The translations under genes and the position numbers were made by a program. Below are positions 10,741-23,139 of a stretch of DNA of 64,000 nucleotides, one piece after another (position 1 is the first letter of the stretch; every line of letters begins with the position of its first letter). Origin of the DNA: Rhododendron vialii. Its lineage: Eukaryota > Streptophyta > Magnoliopsida > Ericales > Ericaceae. The stretch lies in assembly GCF_030253575.1 (NCBI RefSeq), contig NC_080562.1:42199852-42263851 (forward strand). Direction: 5' to 3'. Below the pieces are notes generated by a model. That model saw nothing but the letters and a program-made list of their open reading frames with translations, did not search any database and was not told the origin of the DNA.

Positions 10741-11165
10741 GATGTAGATCTGGTTCTCCAAACATAGAATGGACATGTATGGTGCAAACAGTGATTCTCC
10801 CCGCCCACCTTCTTGAGCGGATTTAATGCGGCTTTTTCTCATTTTGTTGTATTCTGCTTCGTTTTATATGTTGTGTTTAGTGAGCAATTTATATCCGAGT
10901 TTACCAAAATATAAGTTACATTTGCGTTTTCTCGGTAAAAGAATCAATAGATATGAATTGAAGTTTCAAGCTTTCAACAAACACTAGTGACTACCCATTC
11001 AAATTCAAAAACTCAAAATCTATTCCTAGAATTTTCCGTAAACACGCTGATTGTTCTCAGAACCTACTCCCAAAACCTAAAAAATCTACTCACAACTAAC
11101 TTCATAATTAACATCAGGATTAGTGGTAATGAACACCACTTGGGGGCAGATAACCGTAGTTTGAA

Positions 11166-11577
11166 CTATAGTGGTAGGAGGGTGTGATTGTAGTACTCAT
11201 CAGTCACTTGGGGCCATAATCCCTGAGGCCAGTAACTTTGTGGTGCCTCCCAATACATTCCTTCAGCTGGCATTAGTTCCCTGACTCTGTAGCAAGATTG
11301 GTTCATTGGCCCGTAGCCACTATGTGAACCGTAACCGTGACCGTAATATCCGTCCTCGTTGTAATAACTTGATCCTGCGTAGTGATTTGGTGCTGGACGT
11401 TTGAGATTCACCCACTTGAGCTCTGCGTGTTTCCCAGTACTGGAAATTGCATTCAAAAGTATGTTGGGATCCACCTCCCTGAAATGTTTGCTAATATTCC
11501 TTCTTCTGCATCTATGGTGACAGAGTATACCCCTACAGCAACAAAAACTTCCATTGTTACTTTACTACGTATCTCTT
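11166..11577 (-). pseudogene. HIPP fragment, unit 2 copy
   Basis: Counterpart of 4089-4500 with the same N-terminal loss and the same frame change before VDPNILLNAISSTGKHAEL. It was therefore already broken when the block was duplicated. Confidence 0.65.
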
Positions 11578-12470
11578 CTCCTAAAAAAAGGTGTAGGTAC
11601 CGATTGGTGGGATACCAATTGTGTACCGAGCTCCTATGTCATGGTTTGAAATATTAGTGATACGTAACCGTATCGACCGTGTGTATCGGTATGAGTAGGT
11701 ACCCAGTACCCTTACGGCCGATATTGCGGCTTGCATATGTATCAGTAATTTTGTTGGGAAAAAATTACAAGCTTATTGAACCAACTTCAGAAGTTAATGA
11801 GTTTCAATAGCCTTGAGTACGTGAGTGGGAAACTGACGAGAAGAACTATAGAGGGTGCGCAGTGAAGGAAATCCCTGGTCATGTTAATAACTTAATATTA
11901 TGGATATGGAACTCAACGACATCAAGCCTACAGCCCTTAACCTTGCTATCTATGATAAGCAGTTGGATCCTTTCCGATGTTAAATTTGTATTGGACAGGA
12001 CATTCCAAAATCTCTATCGTCCATCTAGTCAATCGATGGTTTGGATTTGTTGATAGTCTGTTCCGGTTAGAGACTAACAATTTTTGACCATTGTCAAGAT
12101 AATCCAAATCCTATGGAATGTGGAATCTGTATCCGACATGTTTAGTATGACTTTAACCTATCAAGCAGGTACGATAATTAGGATCTACCGGAAGGAATTA
12201 TACATAGGCTGAAAAGACCTAAGGCAGCTAGTAAAGCGCCATTTATCCTACGAAATCAAAGAAATCAAAGAAACACGGCAAGCAACATGAATAGTTTGGG
12301 GTATCCCCACACCCTTAAGAAGATGAATACGACACTTTGGCCATATACCTGCAGCCGACACATGCATCCTAATCGACCTAACCCAAGTAACAGAGGTTGA
12401 AAATTCATTACTAAACGAACTGGGGAAAGTTTTTCCCAAGAAATCATCCATTGGTCAACAAAACAAGACA

Positions 12471-12963
12471 TTATGTGATAAACTGAAGGTAAATAGATGC
12501 ACTTACTCCTGTTCTAGGAAATTCTGTGATGATGCCATCGACTCCCCCACCCATTACAAAGTTGTAGATTTCCACATTCGCATCCAAGAAGAAATCCCAG
12601 GCCTGAGACACAAATTCATTTTGAAAAACTTGAGCAACTTGAGGTCGAATGCCTGTAGCTTTTGCACAAACGTCCGTCCTGCCAGTGAGATACTTCACGA
12701 CATTAGGAAATACAGAGGCCTTGCTTATAACTACAGAATCAGCAAACTTCTTGATCTCTTTAACGGTAGAGTTATCTGCGGATGTCCTCGTCCACCTTGT
12801 AAACAAGCTCATAATTGCTTTTCTCCTTGAGTTTGATCAGTACCGAACTGTTGGTGGACTGAATCATTACTTTTAGATTATTGAGGATAACATCTTGTAA
12901 GACATCAAGAACAGCATCGGTTACACTTAAACCCTGGTTTTCGGCTAAATTAGCTGCATTCTG
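12471..12963 (-). pseudogene. GDPDL / SHV3-family fragment, unit 2 copy
   Basis: Counterpart of 5394-5886. It differs by one visible residue (SVTDAVLD here, SVTDTVLD in unit 1); the unit 2 form matches the usual family sequence. It carries the same two frame slips and the same retained acceptor and donor signals. Confidence 0.8.
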
Positions 12964-13387
12964 TAAGGAAATAAACAGCATAAAGGATTGACTCAGTCTA
13001 GTGCTATACAAAGAGAGTGCAACTTTTGTTTATTACCATCTTATGCTGTACATTCCAATGATATCAATTCATGTTATCTATCGGGGTCAACTAAGGCTAT
13101 GTTTGGGAGATCTAAGAACCTGAGCTTTCTTGGAATATTTTGTCTTCAATGAACTACTTTAAGATCTTGGTTTAAACATCTTAGTGCTCTGGTTTGTCTT
13201 GAGAGGAACCAAAAAAGTAAGAAGAGGAGCCAAAAAAGTAAGAGATATAGATCAGATTTGGAAAAAATACACTAAGAATGATGAAAACCAAAAATTTCTA
13301 GTGTTTTTAGCATTCTATTTTTTACTTGACTTTTCCCAAATTTTGTGCATTGTTTATCTTCTCTTCCCCCCCTGATTTTTCTCCCCT

Positions 13388-14306
13388 GGTAGGAAGAGAA
13401 CAGACAGACTTCTTAATGCTGTTTATTTTTGTATTGTGACAATGACAACCCTTGGGTATGGTGACCTGTGCCCACAAAACTTCTCGCTTGTGCTTTTGTT
13501 TTCACAGGGATGGCTCTTGTTGGACTGATCCTTAGCGAAGCAGCAGATTACTTAGTGGAGAGGCAGGAAACAGCACTTGTTAAAGCATTATACATGCATG
13601 AAAAAGTTGGTCAGGCTGAAATTCTAAAGGAGATCGAAACAAACAAAGTGAGGGACAAGTGTTTTATGGTATTTGTGCTTCTCTTGGTGCTAATAGTCGT
13701 TGGGACAATCTTTCTTACGGCTGTTGAGAAACTGGATCTTGTTGATGCATTTTATTGTGTTTGTTCTACTATCACAACTCTGGGTTATGGAGATAAGAGC
13801 TTCTCAACTAAGGCAGGGCGTTTTTTTGCTATATTTTGGATATTGATTAGCACCATATGCTTAGCTCTATTTTTCCTTTTTGTGGCTGACCTAAACACTG
13901 AAACTAGACAAAGGGCACTGGTCAACTGGGTTCTTGATAGGAGGGTGAACAACTGGATTTGGAGGCAGCTGATCTTGATGTTGATGGAGTTGTTGGGTAA
14001 GTTCAATCTGTGCTACTATTGGTTTTCTGAACTCTGTGTTAAGTTGTTGGTTGTTCTCCACAGTGTTTCTAGGTGTGTATAATTCGTCTGTAAAAGGGTA
14101 TCGTTTGTCTTTAATTTTTTTCCCTCAACTTTTATTCGAATAGGTCTGCTAAATTCATCTTATACAAGCTAAAAGAGATGGGGAAGATCAACCAAGAAGA
14201 TATCTCACTTGTGATGGAAGAGTTTGAAGATCTTGATGTTGACCAGTCAGGAACTTTGTCCGCTACTGATATAACGCTGGCCCAATCAGCTGAAGTTGCG
14301 AAGTGA
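13388..14306 (+). pseudogene. Two-pore K+ channel pseudogene, copy B
   Basis: Shares with copy A the abrupt start in the first pore region, the deletion after TTLGYGDL and the one-base deletion that removes EF-hand 1, so these changes predate the tandem duplication. It differs from A at a few positions only (for example VLDRRVNN here and in the intact gene, VLDKRVNN in A). The second exon with EF-hand DVDQSGTLSATD is intact. Not expected to form a channel. Confidence 0.9.
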
Positions 14307-16028
14307 GAAGCACAATTTTGCAAAAAGGTAATCTACATGTGCAGGTGTGAAGAAAATTTACTCGAAATATGTTGCAAGTGTTCAAAAACAAATATTTAAT
14401 GCCTCTTTCATCCATATTTCCTTTTCAGACTTTTACCTTCCCCGAATTTGTTTCCTAACTCGAGACACATTGTGCATATGGTAAAGATGTTGATCTGTCT
14501 TCAACATTGTTCATTCAGTCAATTCCAAAGAAAATTGGGCTGCTTCAATTGCTGCTTTTTTATATACTATGGCAGCAAGTCTATAGTTTTGCTTCTATGA
14601 TAAGACTTAGGAAGTCACTCCCTCAAACCTCTAACACTGGCCTCACCCAAGATCCGTTGACGCCTTTGGAAACTGTTTCTAGGTGAGCAAAGATTGGACT
14701 TGGACATGATTTACATGAACTAATAAAGGAACTACTTGTCTGGTTTAGTATTCAAGTTTAGCGACATCAACTTGAAGATTAAGTTCTTTTGTGGTTTCGC
14801 ATGTTACCTTTGCAACATTTTGGGGTTCAACATTGAGGAACAAGTTCTTTATTTGCCATTAAGTCTCCAATCGGTGAAATGAATTGTGTGCAAGATCTTG
14901 AAATGATCATTTCCCTAGATTCCAAAGAGACGAATTAATACTTATGGTTAGGATAGTATCACATTTACTACCTTAATAGTTGATTCCAATTCTTTGCACG
15001 CGAACTGCACCCCCATCTACTGTTAGGCTGTTAGCATACGATCAACTAGGCAGCAAGTAAGCACACAACTAAGATTTGTGACTTCCTATTCACTAATTAG
15101 CAACAGAAAGGGCGGCTGTATCCAGCCTGTTTGCATGATTCACTGAGAACTTTGATGCTTGGGTTTTGGTAGATAGAAGATATTAGAGATGCCACTGTTT
15201 TACATGAGACTCCTTATGACTATTATTCACTTCACGACAGAAGCATCTGAAAGTGCATCTCAAAGAGGTAAGATAACTGTCTGTTTAAGATTTGGATCAC
15301 ATTAAGAGAGGTAATCAAACACCTGAAATACTTGCGAAATACGGGCTAAGGTGGAGAACCTTTCTGGTCTTTTTGAGAAATTTAATTTACTATTATCTTA
15401 ATTTAAATGTGATTGGTTCATATAGCGGGTTTTATCACTTGTGTTGGCCTTTTGCCTTGTGGTCTAGCATCTGGTGATTATAGTACGCAACATTGCTCTA
15501 GATGAAGGCAGTTTTCTGCCATTCGTGGGTACTTCCATATTCCATCAAAAATTCAAGTTGATCAAAAATTGACATATATAAATTTCAAGCGGTTTGGCCA
15601 AGTGATTGTAGAAAAGCAATAAGTTCTCCTTCATGGGGACACAAGTTTTATTCTTACGGAGGTTAAACATTCCAAACATTGAGATCGACTGGACATACGG
15701 TTATAAAAAAAATAATTGAATAAACCATATTTGTTACGTACCACACTAATGTCTTGTCATCTTCTGACAGCTTATTTTCTTTTAGACGAGATAGGCTCAC
15801 AGGCATATTTGTTACAATAGTAATGTCTAGTCATTCTCCAGTCATATTCTCAAACTTTTTTTTTTTACATGCTTATTTTAATTATTTATATATATATTTA
15901 ATATATTTATGACATCACGGTTCAATAGCGGTTTGATAACAGTTGATCCGGTGACTCATCCACCCGTTTCTTTTTCCGGTTCGCTCACTGGTCCGGTTTT
16001 AAAAACGTTGCTTCCCATGTCCCTTTAA
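14307..16028. other. TPK 3'-flank homology in unit 2, then spacer
   Basis: To about 15830 this matches the flank of the intact TPK gene. After that the sequence is unrelated and AT-rich, with no gene seen. Confidence 0.7.
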
Positions 16029-16346
16029 GAGGCCGTTCCAGAGAGGTTCTTTTTTAGAAAAGTACTTTTTTTGGTAATGAACAGTAAAATTCACCCTGCA
16101 AAGTTCTTTTTTAAAAAAGGTAACTGATGTAATGACCATATTGTCCTTCCACTTTACCCTAGGTTGGGTTGTTGACAAAATGGGGGAAGGGCAGTATTGT
16201 CATTTCACGCAAAAGGCCGTGGGGAACAGAGACCAAAACGACGTTCGTTTTTGGTCAAACATTCTTAAAAAATAGTTTCACAAATCTGGAACAAGCCTTG
16301 TTTTTGGACAAAAAAAAAGTACTTTTTCCAAAACTGGAACGAGCTC
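16029..16346. mobile_element. Tourist-like MITE with TAA target duplication
   Basis: 318 bp. The terminal inverted repeats are GAGGCCGTTCCAG and CTGGAACGAGCTC, followed inward by AAAAGTACTTTTTTT on both sides. TAA flanks at 16026-16028 and 16347-16349. The interior is unrelated to copy 1, so this is a separate subfamily. Open frames inside are not genes. Confidence 0.7.
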
Positions 16347-17032
16347 TAATTAGGTGAAGTTCCACCAAGTTAAAAAGACTTTTTGAAAGTTTTGTCCTTA
16401 TTCAAAAAAATAATAATTTGCGTTAGTTTTTCGCCAAACTATCGTGGATTGTTGATTCATGTCGACAAGAGGAATCGAAAAAGTAAAAAATTTTACTTTT
16501 ACTTTTTTACAGGGATCCTAAAATAGTAATATTTTAAAAAAATTGAACGATCCGAATTATCTTTCAGGGACCCGAAATGAGCCTCGTACAAAATCTTGGA
16601 CCACAACTAAGTAATTAGATCTGCAACTTTTCTATGCTGATGTCCAATGCAAATTTATGCAGAGCGGTACAAATTCAGTTACAAATGTGTTCGAAACGGT
16701 TCGATGTGTGTCCTTAGCCTTAGGGTTAAAAAGGGAAAAGTCTGTGCGTTTATAGAGGTTTGGAGGGTTCTGATCAGTCATTACAAAATGGAAACCAAAT
16801 CGATTTATTGATACAAAACCTCCGGATTACCATACCAGGAGAGTCCATTTTTAATTGGTAACATTTTTAAATTTGGCAGCAATTTGTTCCAAAATCTTCA
16901 CTACCAAAGCAGGTAATAGATCGTTATTTTGTTTCAGAAAAGTAATTATTTAGTCACTATGGTAGTCTTAAAAGCATATCTAAGTTAAATTTTGTACCAT
17001 AATAGGAGTAAAAGATTAGGTATAAGAGTACA

Positions 17033-17315
17033 GAGCATCTCCAAACCACTCATCAAACACTATATTTTAAGTTTTTCGAGGAGTAATGTTGAAAAAAAAA
17101 CTTCTCTCTTCAAATATAGTGAATTCTTAAATGATCAATTGAAGAGTACAATAGCAAAAAAAAAAATTAAAAAGGAATGTGAATTAATAAAATTTGAGGA
17201 GTGGGTTGGAGTCTCAATTTTAAAACGGCAAAAATGAGTCATCAAATGCCACATAGGCCACCAAAATATATATACATGGTAAAAAAAAAAATAGGCGAGT
17301 GGGTTGCACATGCTC
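17033..17315. mobile_element. MITE with GAGCATCTCCAA termini
   Basis: The left end GAGCATCTCCAAACCACTC pairs with the right end GAGTGGGTTGCACATGCTC. This terminal motif is common in plant hAT/PIF-type MITEs. The target duplication is not clear. No gene inside. Confidence 0.5.
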
Positions 17316-17546
17316 TAATTATTTGACCAATTGAAGAGGGATTAAAACAAGTCTAACTCCAGCAGAATCTTCAAATTATTTTCCTTATTTACGAGTTTAT
17401 GAATTTATTAAGCATTTTATTTCTTTCAAATTTAGAATGGTAAGTTGCCAAGTGAAAGAGTCATTTTCCCATTTTAAACGAGTTTTCAACGAGCCGATTT
17501 TCACAAAAGTCTATCCTAAAAGAAATTTGGTTTCAAAAGTATTAGA

Positions 17547-17675
17547 ATCCAGGACACTTGATCCATGAAAGTGTTCGGTAAAAAAAATTGGATGGTCCAG
17601 ATTCACCTCATCTGTGGTGAATTTGGACCATCTATTTTCTCTCTCAAACACTTTCATAGATCGAGGACCGTACCA
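17547..17675. repeat. Small foldback element
   Basis: The arms contain GATCCATGAAAGTGTT and GATGGTCCAGATTCACC on the left, with the complements GGTGAATTTGGACCATC and AACACTTTCATAGATC on the right. No coding content. Confidence 0.55.
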
Positions 17676-17803
17676 GGCCTCTTTCGTTTTCTAATTTATT
17701 AATTACATACTTAGCTAACTCAAGTTTAGTTTGAAAGCATAACGAGCTTCGAGTTTTCAAAATTCATTTGTTTTGAGTTATATGATCAAAAGTGTAAAAA
17801 CTA

Positions 17804-17935
17804 GGAAAAATGACGGTCCAGGACGTGTTTTGATAATTAATACCCACCAATAACATACTGAGAATAATTGTTAATGTTAAAAATGTCCTTATCAAGTATT
17901 AATTATCAAAACATGTCATTGACCGTCATTTTCCC
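17804..17935. mobile_element. Mutator-like MITE, copy 1
   Basis: 132 bp with arms of about 40 bp (GGAAAAATGACGGTCCA and GTTTTGATAATTAATAC against their complements). A perfect 9-bp direct repeat TAAAAACTA flanks it (17795-17803 and 17936-17944), the target size of Mutator-like elements. A second copy is at 27234-27411. Confidence 0.75.
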
Positions 17936-18277
17936 TAAAAACTAACCACTAATAACTCGGCCGCGGGCCTCATTGGGCTTCATCTCCTAGGCCGAAACCA
18001 GCCCAACGAATAATCGAATTGAGCAGAGCTAAATGGATCGCTGGCGGGCTGGTGTTACTGTCACGTGACGCGGCAAAAGGTCGACGATGAAAGCCTCCAA
18101 CCGGACTCTTCCGCGCCGGAGGGGAATCTAATCAGAACCCCATGTCGACGAATGGGGCCCGCCATCCGCGTACAACGACAGCTAGATTCCTAAAATAATG
18201 GAAGAACAAAATTTTCTGAGAGGATTTCCCCACCTCTGTGAAAGTACTCTGCTTCCACTGGTACTCTCCCTCTCTCG

Positions 18278-19955
18278 GTAATTTGTTCGTTAGATCTGGC
18301 GTTTGCTCTTGTTAGAGAAGCATGTGATTTTCTCGTATAACGTATAGAATGAATTAATGCTGCTGTTAATTCTCTTTGGAATTCATTTGAATCGCTCTGT
18401 TGAATGCCTCTTCACGGTTAGATTGCAATCTTAACAAAACTGCGCATCTTAAGATTTTGGATTATTATCCAACAGTGTTACTGACGTTTAGCATTAAAAA
18501 TTCCGTAAATCAAGTGTTGATAGTATCTCTCTCAGGCGTTGTTGGGATTTGTCCCACATCGGTTAATTATCTCCTCCAAAACTAGTATATGAGCCTGGGC
18601 AGCCTCTCCACTCTTTGCCAATTAGTTTGGAGTTGGATGTTTTAACAGGCGTTGATGCTAGTTTGGAGTTGGATGCTTTAACAGGCGTTGATGCTGTTTC
18701 TGGTGGAACTTGTAATTTGAATTTTGTGTGAATAATCTTGGTTTAGCTGACAGGGCAAATGTCTTTACGGATAAGTTTGACTGCTGATTACTACCATTTT
18801 TCCTGTTTGGGAAGTTGAGATTTCTTTCTCAGTATCTAGTAGTTGTCTTTTTTTGATAACTCAGTTGTCTGGGCCACTAGCTTACGCGCACGGTGCACCT
18901 CTGCTAATCCTGGGGGCCTAATTCCACCGCCCACTTGCGGGAGTCCAATTTAAGTTGGAGCAAAGCTTCGTATGGATTAACTTCAAAAGAGTTGATAGCA
19001 CCTGAGAGGTTTTGAACCTGCGACCTTAGGAGTAAAAGCCTAAGTCCCAATTCTTGACCACTGGGTTGTATCTATCAGTTGTCTTGATATGCACACATAA
19101 AGTGTAGCATGATTTCGTGAGGCATTTGGAAATATATAACCAGGAGATACATGTAAGACCGGTATCGTCTGTGAAATTTCGTGTTAAGAACCGCATTTAA
19201 CTTGGGAATATGGAACTGGGAGATTTCTTTTGATGGTGAAGAAAATTTCATTATCATGAAAGATAAAGAATGAAATCGACAACTGAGGAATAGAAAAACC
19301 ATTGAGCGGAACTAGCCCTAGGAGATTAGTAAAGGAACGTTATTGCCTGTTAAATTACTTGAGGAAAAGCAATACTAGGTTTCAATATGCTCACTCTGGC
19401 TCTTTCTCTGGTGAGCAGCACTACCAGCTAAACTCATTTTTTTTTAACGGCAACCAGTTAAATTCACTTGCTAAGCGAACAGAGATATTTGTCTGTTGTA
19501 GCTAGAGACATAATGCAAAGAAAGATTGTAAGGGAACTCAATTTATGTGCTAGAAGCAAGACTGTTTCAGGAAAAGAAATTTACTTTCTTGCTGGGTATG
19601 CATGAACATTCTGGCTTGCTATGCGTCCAACTGTCCAGGTCATCTAATTCTCACGTCAACTATATGGGGATTCTGGAATATTAATATGTCTGCCTATATT
19701 TCGTTTCTTTTTGGAGGTGAATTTCATATACATGGCGCAAATGCCATAGCCCTTTCCAGCAAAATAGAGGAGTTTTATGCATAAGTTTGCAGTAAACTTG
19801 AAGTCTTGAATGCTAAATATGTTTCCCTGGTGTTTGGTGAATGCCTTATAGAAATGCCGGGCACTTGATTCCATACAGTTACATCATTGTTGAGTGTAGT
19901 GTATGTGGTTACTTCACACATTTTGAAGAGTCTAACATTGCTGGCCCATACCAGA
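18278..19955 (+). other. Probable 5'-leader intron of the TPK gene
   Basis: A pyrimidine-rich leader (about 18190-18277) ends at CTCTCTCG/GTAATTTG, a plausible donor. A plausible acceptor CCATACCAG lies near 19955, about 55 bp before the TPK start codon. Between them there is no gene, only a SINE and a 41-bp tandem repeat (TTTGGAGTTGGATG unit, about 18615-18700). Inferred from splice signals only. Confidence 0.4.
18848..19068 (-). mobile_element. tRNA-derived SINE, copy 1
   Basis: Minus-strand element. It has a tail of T on the plus strand at 18848, an A-box-like CCCAGTGGTCAAGAATTGGG and a B-box-like CGCAGGTTCAAAACC near its head. Flanks TATCTAGTAGTTGTC and TATCTATCAGTTGTC (18833-18847, 19069-19083) form a 15-bp target duplication with two mismatches. 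It shares a GCGCAC segment with the SINE at 46694-46911. Lies inside the probable TPK leader intron. Confidence 0.7.
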
Positions 19956-20010
19956 TTTTGAAGTGATTCACAAGATTTCTAAAAGTATTAATACATGCAG
20001 TGTTGCCAGA

Positions 20011-21222
20011 ATGGTCGATAATGCTGCACAACAGCCCCTGTTGTCTGGATTATTAGATCCTACACCTCAAACCAATAAGAAAGATGCTCCCAAGAGAAGA
20101 TTCCGTCACTGTAAAAGTGCTCCTCTACCAGAATATGCTCCCGCAGAAATAAATGGCAACGACTCACTTCCACGTTCTCAACCCTTTTTGGGTAAAATCC
20201 ACCCAAGTTTTAGGAAAGTAGCCATGTACTTGACAATGTACCTTGGTGTGGGCACAGGCTGCTTCTACCTCATCAGTCCAGGGATTGGTGGGAAGAGAAC
20301 AGATGGACTTCTTGATGCTGTTTATTTTTGTATTGTGACAATGACGACCGTTGGGTATGGTGACCTTGTGCCCATTGGTGTGCCCGCAAAACTTCTCGCT
20401 TGTGCTTTTGTTTTCACAGGGATGGCTCTTGTTGGACTGATCCTTAGCGAAGCAGCAGATTACTTAGTGGAGAGGCAGGAAACAGCACTTGTTAAAGCAT
20501 TATACAGGCGTGAAAAAGTTGGTCAGGCTGAAATTCTAAAGGAGATCGAAACAAACAAAGTGAGGGACAAGTGTTTTATGGTATTTGCGCTTCTCTTGGT
20601 GCTAATAGTTGTTGGGACAATCTTTCTGACAGCTGTTGAGAAACTGGATCTTGTTGATGCATTTTATTGTGTTTGTTCTACTATCACAACTCTGGGTTAT
20701 GGAGATAAGAGCTTCTCAACTAAGGCAGGGCGTTTTTTTGCTATATTTTGGATATTGATTAGCACCATATGCTTAGCTCTATTTTTCCTTTATGTGGCTG
20801 AGCTAAACACTGAATCTAGACAAAGGGCGCTGGTCAACTGGGTTCTTGACAGGAGGGTGAACAACATGGATTTGGAGGCAGCTGATCTTGATGGTGATGG
20901 AGTTGTTGGGTAAGTTCAATCTGTGCTACTATTGGTTTTCTGAAGTCTGTGTTAAGTTGTTGGTTGTTCTCTACAGTGTTTCTAGGTGTGTGTATAATTT
21001 GTCCGTAAAAGGGTATCGTTTGTCTTTAATTTTTTTTCCCTCAACTGTTATTCGAATAGGTCTGCTGAATTCATCTTATACAAGCTAAAAGAGATGGGGA
21101 AGATCAACCAAGAAGATATCTTACTTGTGATGGAAGAGTTTGAAGATCTTGATGTTGACCAGTCAGGAACTTTGTCCACTACTGATATAACGCTGGCCCA
21201 ATCAGCTGAAGTTGCGAAGTGA
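20011..21222 (+). CDS. TPK1: Two-pore K+ channel, tonoplast type (TPK1-like)
   Basis: Exons 20011-20909 and 21060-21222 give 353 residues (Arabidopsis TPK1 has 363). Order: soluble N-terminus with FRHCKSAP, equivalent to the TPK1 14-3-3 binding site (the Ser is kept, the context diverged); first pore TMTTVGYGDLVP; second pore TITTLGYGDKSF; then two EF-hands, DLDGDGVVG split by the intron and DVDQSGTLSTTD. Both filters carry GYGD. Known family role: vacuolar-membrane K+-selective release channel activated by cytosolic Ca2+ and 14-3-3 proteins. I chose MVDNAAQQPLL as the start because it matches the family; the frame stays open upstream without homology. Two broken copies lie at 7.1 and 13.4 kb. 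Confidence 0.95.
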
Positions 21223-22894
21223 GAAGCACAATTTTGCAAAAAGGTAATCTACATGTGCAGGTGTGAAGAAAATTTACTTGAAATATGTTGTAAGTGTTCA
21301 AAAACAAATTTTTAATGCCTCTTTTCATCCATATTTCCTTTTCAGACTTTTACCTTCCCCGAATTTGTTTCCTAACTCGAGACACATTGTGCATATGGTA
21401 AAGATGTTGATCTGTCTTCAACATTGTTCATTCAGTCAATTGGAAGGAAAATTGGGCTGCTTCAATTACTGCTTTTTCATGTACTGTGGCAGCAAGTCTA
21501 TTGTTTTGCTTCTATGATAAGACTTTGGAAGTCACTCCCTCAAACCTCTAACACTGGCCTCACCCAAGATCCGTTGACGCCTTTGGAAACTGTTTCTAGG
21601 TGCGCAAAGATTGGACTTGGACATGATTTACATGAACTAATAAAGGAACTACTTGTCTGGTTTAGTATTCAAGTTTAGCGACATGAACTTGAAGATTAAG
21701 TTCTTTTGTGGTTTAGCATGTTACCTTTGCAACATTTTGGGGTTCAACATTGAGGAACAAGTTCTTTATTTGCCATTAGGTCTCCAATCGGTGAAATGAA
21801 TTGTGTGCAAGATCTTGAAATGATCATTTCCCTAGATTCCAAAGAGACGAATTAATACTTATGGTTAGGATAGTATCACATTTACTACCTTAATAGTTGA
21901 TTCCAATTCTTTGCACGCAAACTGCACCCCCATCTACTGTTAGGCTGTTAGCATACGATCAACTAGGCAGCAAGTAAGCACATGACTAGATTTGTGACTT
22001 CCTATTCAGTAATTAGCAACAGAAAGGGTGGCTGTATCCAGCCTGTTTGCATGATTCACTGAGAACTTTGATGCTTGGGTTTTGGAAGATAGAAGATATT
22101 AGAGACGCCACTGTTTTACACGGGACTCCTTATGACTATTATTCACTTCACGACAGAAGCATCTGAAAGTGCATCTCAAAGAGGTAAGATATCGGTCTAT
22201 TTAAGATTTGGATCAGATTCAGAGAGGTAATCAAACACCTGAATAGTTGCGAAAAATATGGGCTAAGGTGGAGAACCTTTCTGGTCTTTTTGAGAAATTT
22301 AATTTATTATCTTTATTTAAATGTGATTGGTTCATATAGCGGGTTTTATCACTTGTGTTGGCTTTTTGCCTTGTGGTCTAGCATCTGGTGATTAGTATGC
22401 AACATTGCTCTAGATGAAGGCAGTTTTCTGCCATTCGTGGGTACTTCCATAGTCCATCAAAAATTCAAGTTGATCGAAAATTGACATATATAAATCCCAA
22501 GGGATTTGGCCAAGTGATTATGGAAAAACAATAAGTACTCTTTCATGAGGTCACAAGTTTTATTTTTACGGAGGTCAAACATTTCAAAAGCCAAGTGATT
22601 GTGGAAAAGCAATAAGTACTCCTTCATGAGGTCACAAGTTTTATTCTAACGGAGGTCAAACATCTCAAACATTGAGGTCGGCCGGACATACTTTTATAAG
22701 AAAAATAATTGAATGAACCATATTTGTTACGTACCACACTAATGTCCAGTCATCTTCTGACAGCGTATTTTCTTTTAGACCAGATAGGCTCACAGGCATA
22801 TTTGTTACAATAGTAAAATAGTTGTGTCCAGTCATACTCTGACAGTTCATTTTCCTTTGGATCAATATGATTCTTCGATCAATTTGATTTTTCA
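21223..22894. other. TPK downstream flank, shared with both duplication units
   Basis: Sequence to about 22840 is homologous to the flanks of TPK copies A and B. It contains the TPK 3' UTR and probably one more spliced leader-like stretch, but no coding gene. A 60-bp local tandem repeat (CCAAGTGATTgTGGAAAAgC type) lies at about 22505-22660 and is not duplicated in A or B. Confidence 0.6.
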
Positions 22895-23139
22895 GCCTCC
22901 GTTTCGCTAAGGTGCTTCTTATTCCAATAAGTAGCTTATTTGAGATTTTCAAGCTTAAAAAAAAAAAAGGTTTATTGAAATAATTTTTTGTGCAATAAGG
23001 ATTTTGTTTGATAACTCTCGATGAGATCTTTTGAACGATGCAAAAAAATCAAAAAAATATTTTTGTAGATACATTATTTTTAAGTTTAAAATTTTCAAAT
23101 AAGCTACTTATTTTTAAAGAATCTTAGCAGAACGGAGGC
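22895..23139. mobile_element. Tourist-like MITE, copy 2 (diverged)
   Basis: The termini GCCTCCGTTTCGCTAAGG and GCAGAACGGAGGC form an inverted pair. The interior keeps the CTCGATGAGATCTT and ATTATTTTTAAGTTT blocks of copy 1. No clear 3-bp target duplication remains, which suggests it is older. Confidence 0.6.

Larger units (their letters stand above)
9676..15736. repeat. Tandem segmental duplication, unit 2
   Basis: Head-to-tail copy of unit 1 starting inside the left arm of the 2528-2937 MITE. It lacks the LINE and the 253-bp insert and so represents the ancestral content (about 6.06 kb). At its right end it continues without a break into sequence that matches the flank of the intact TPK gene as far as about 15830 (22840 in that copy), whereas unit 1 stops at the junction. 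This marks 15736 as the right breakpoint. Confidence 0.9.

Noticed and set aside
18990-19075. tRNA-like sequence on the minus strand
   Set aside because: It has promoter-like boxes but no cloverleaf, and lies at the head of a SINE with target duplications. The same reasoning applies to 25540-25600 and 46830-46910. No true tRNA gene was found in the window.
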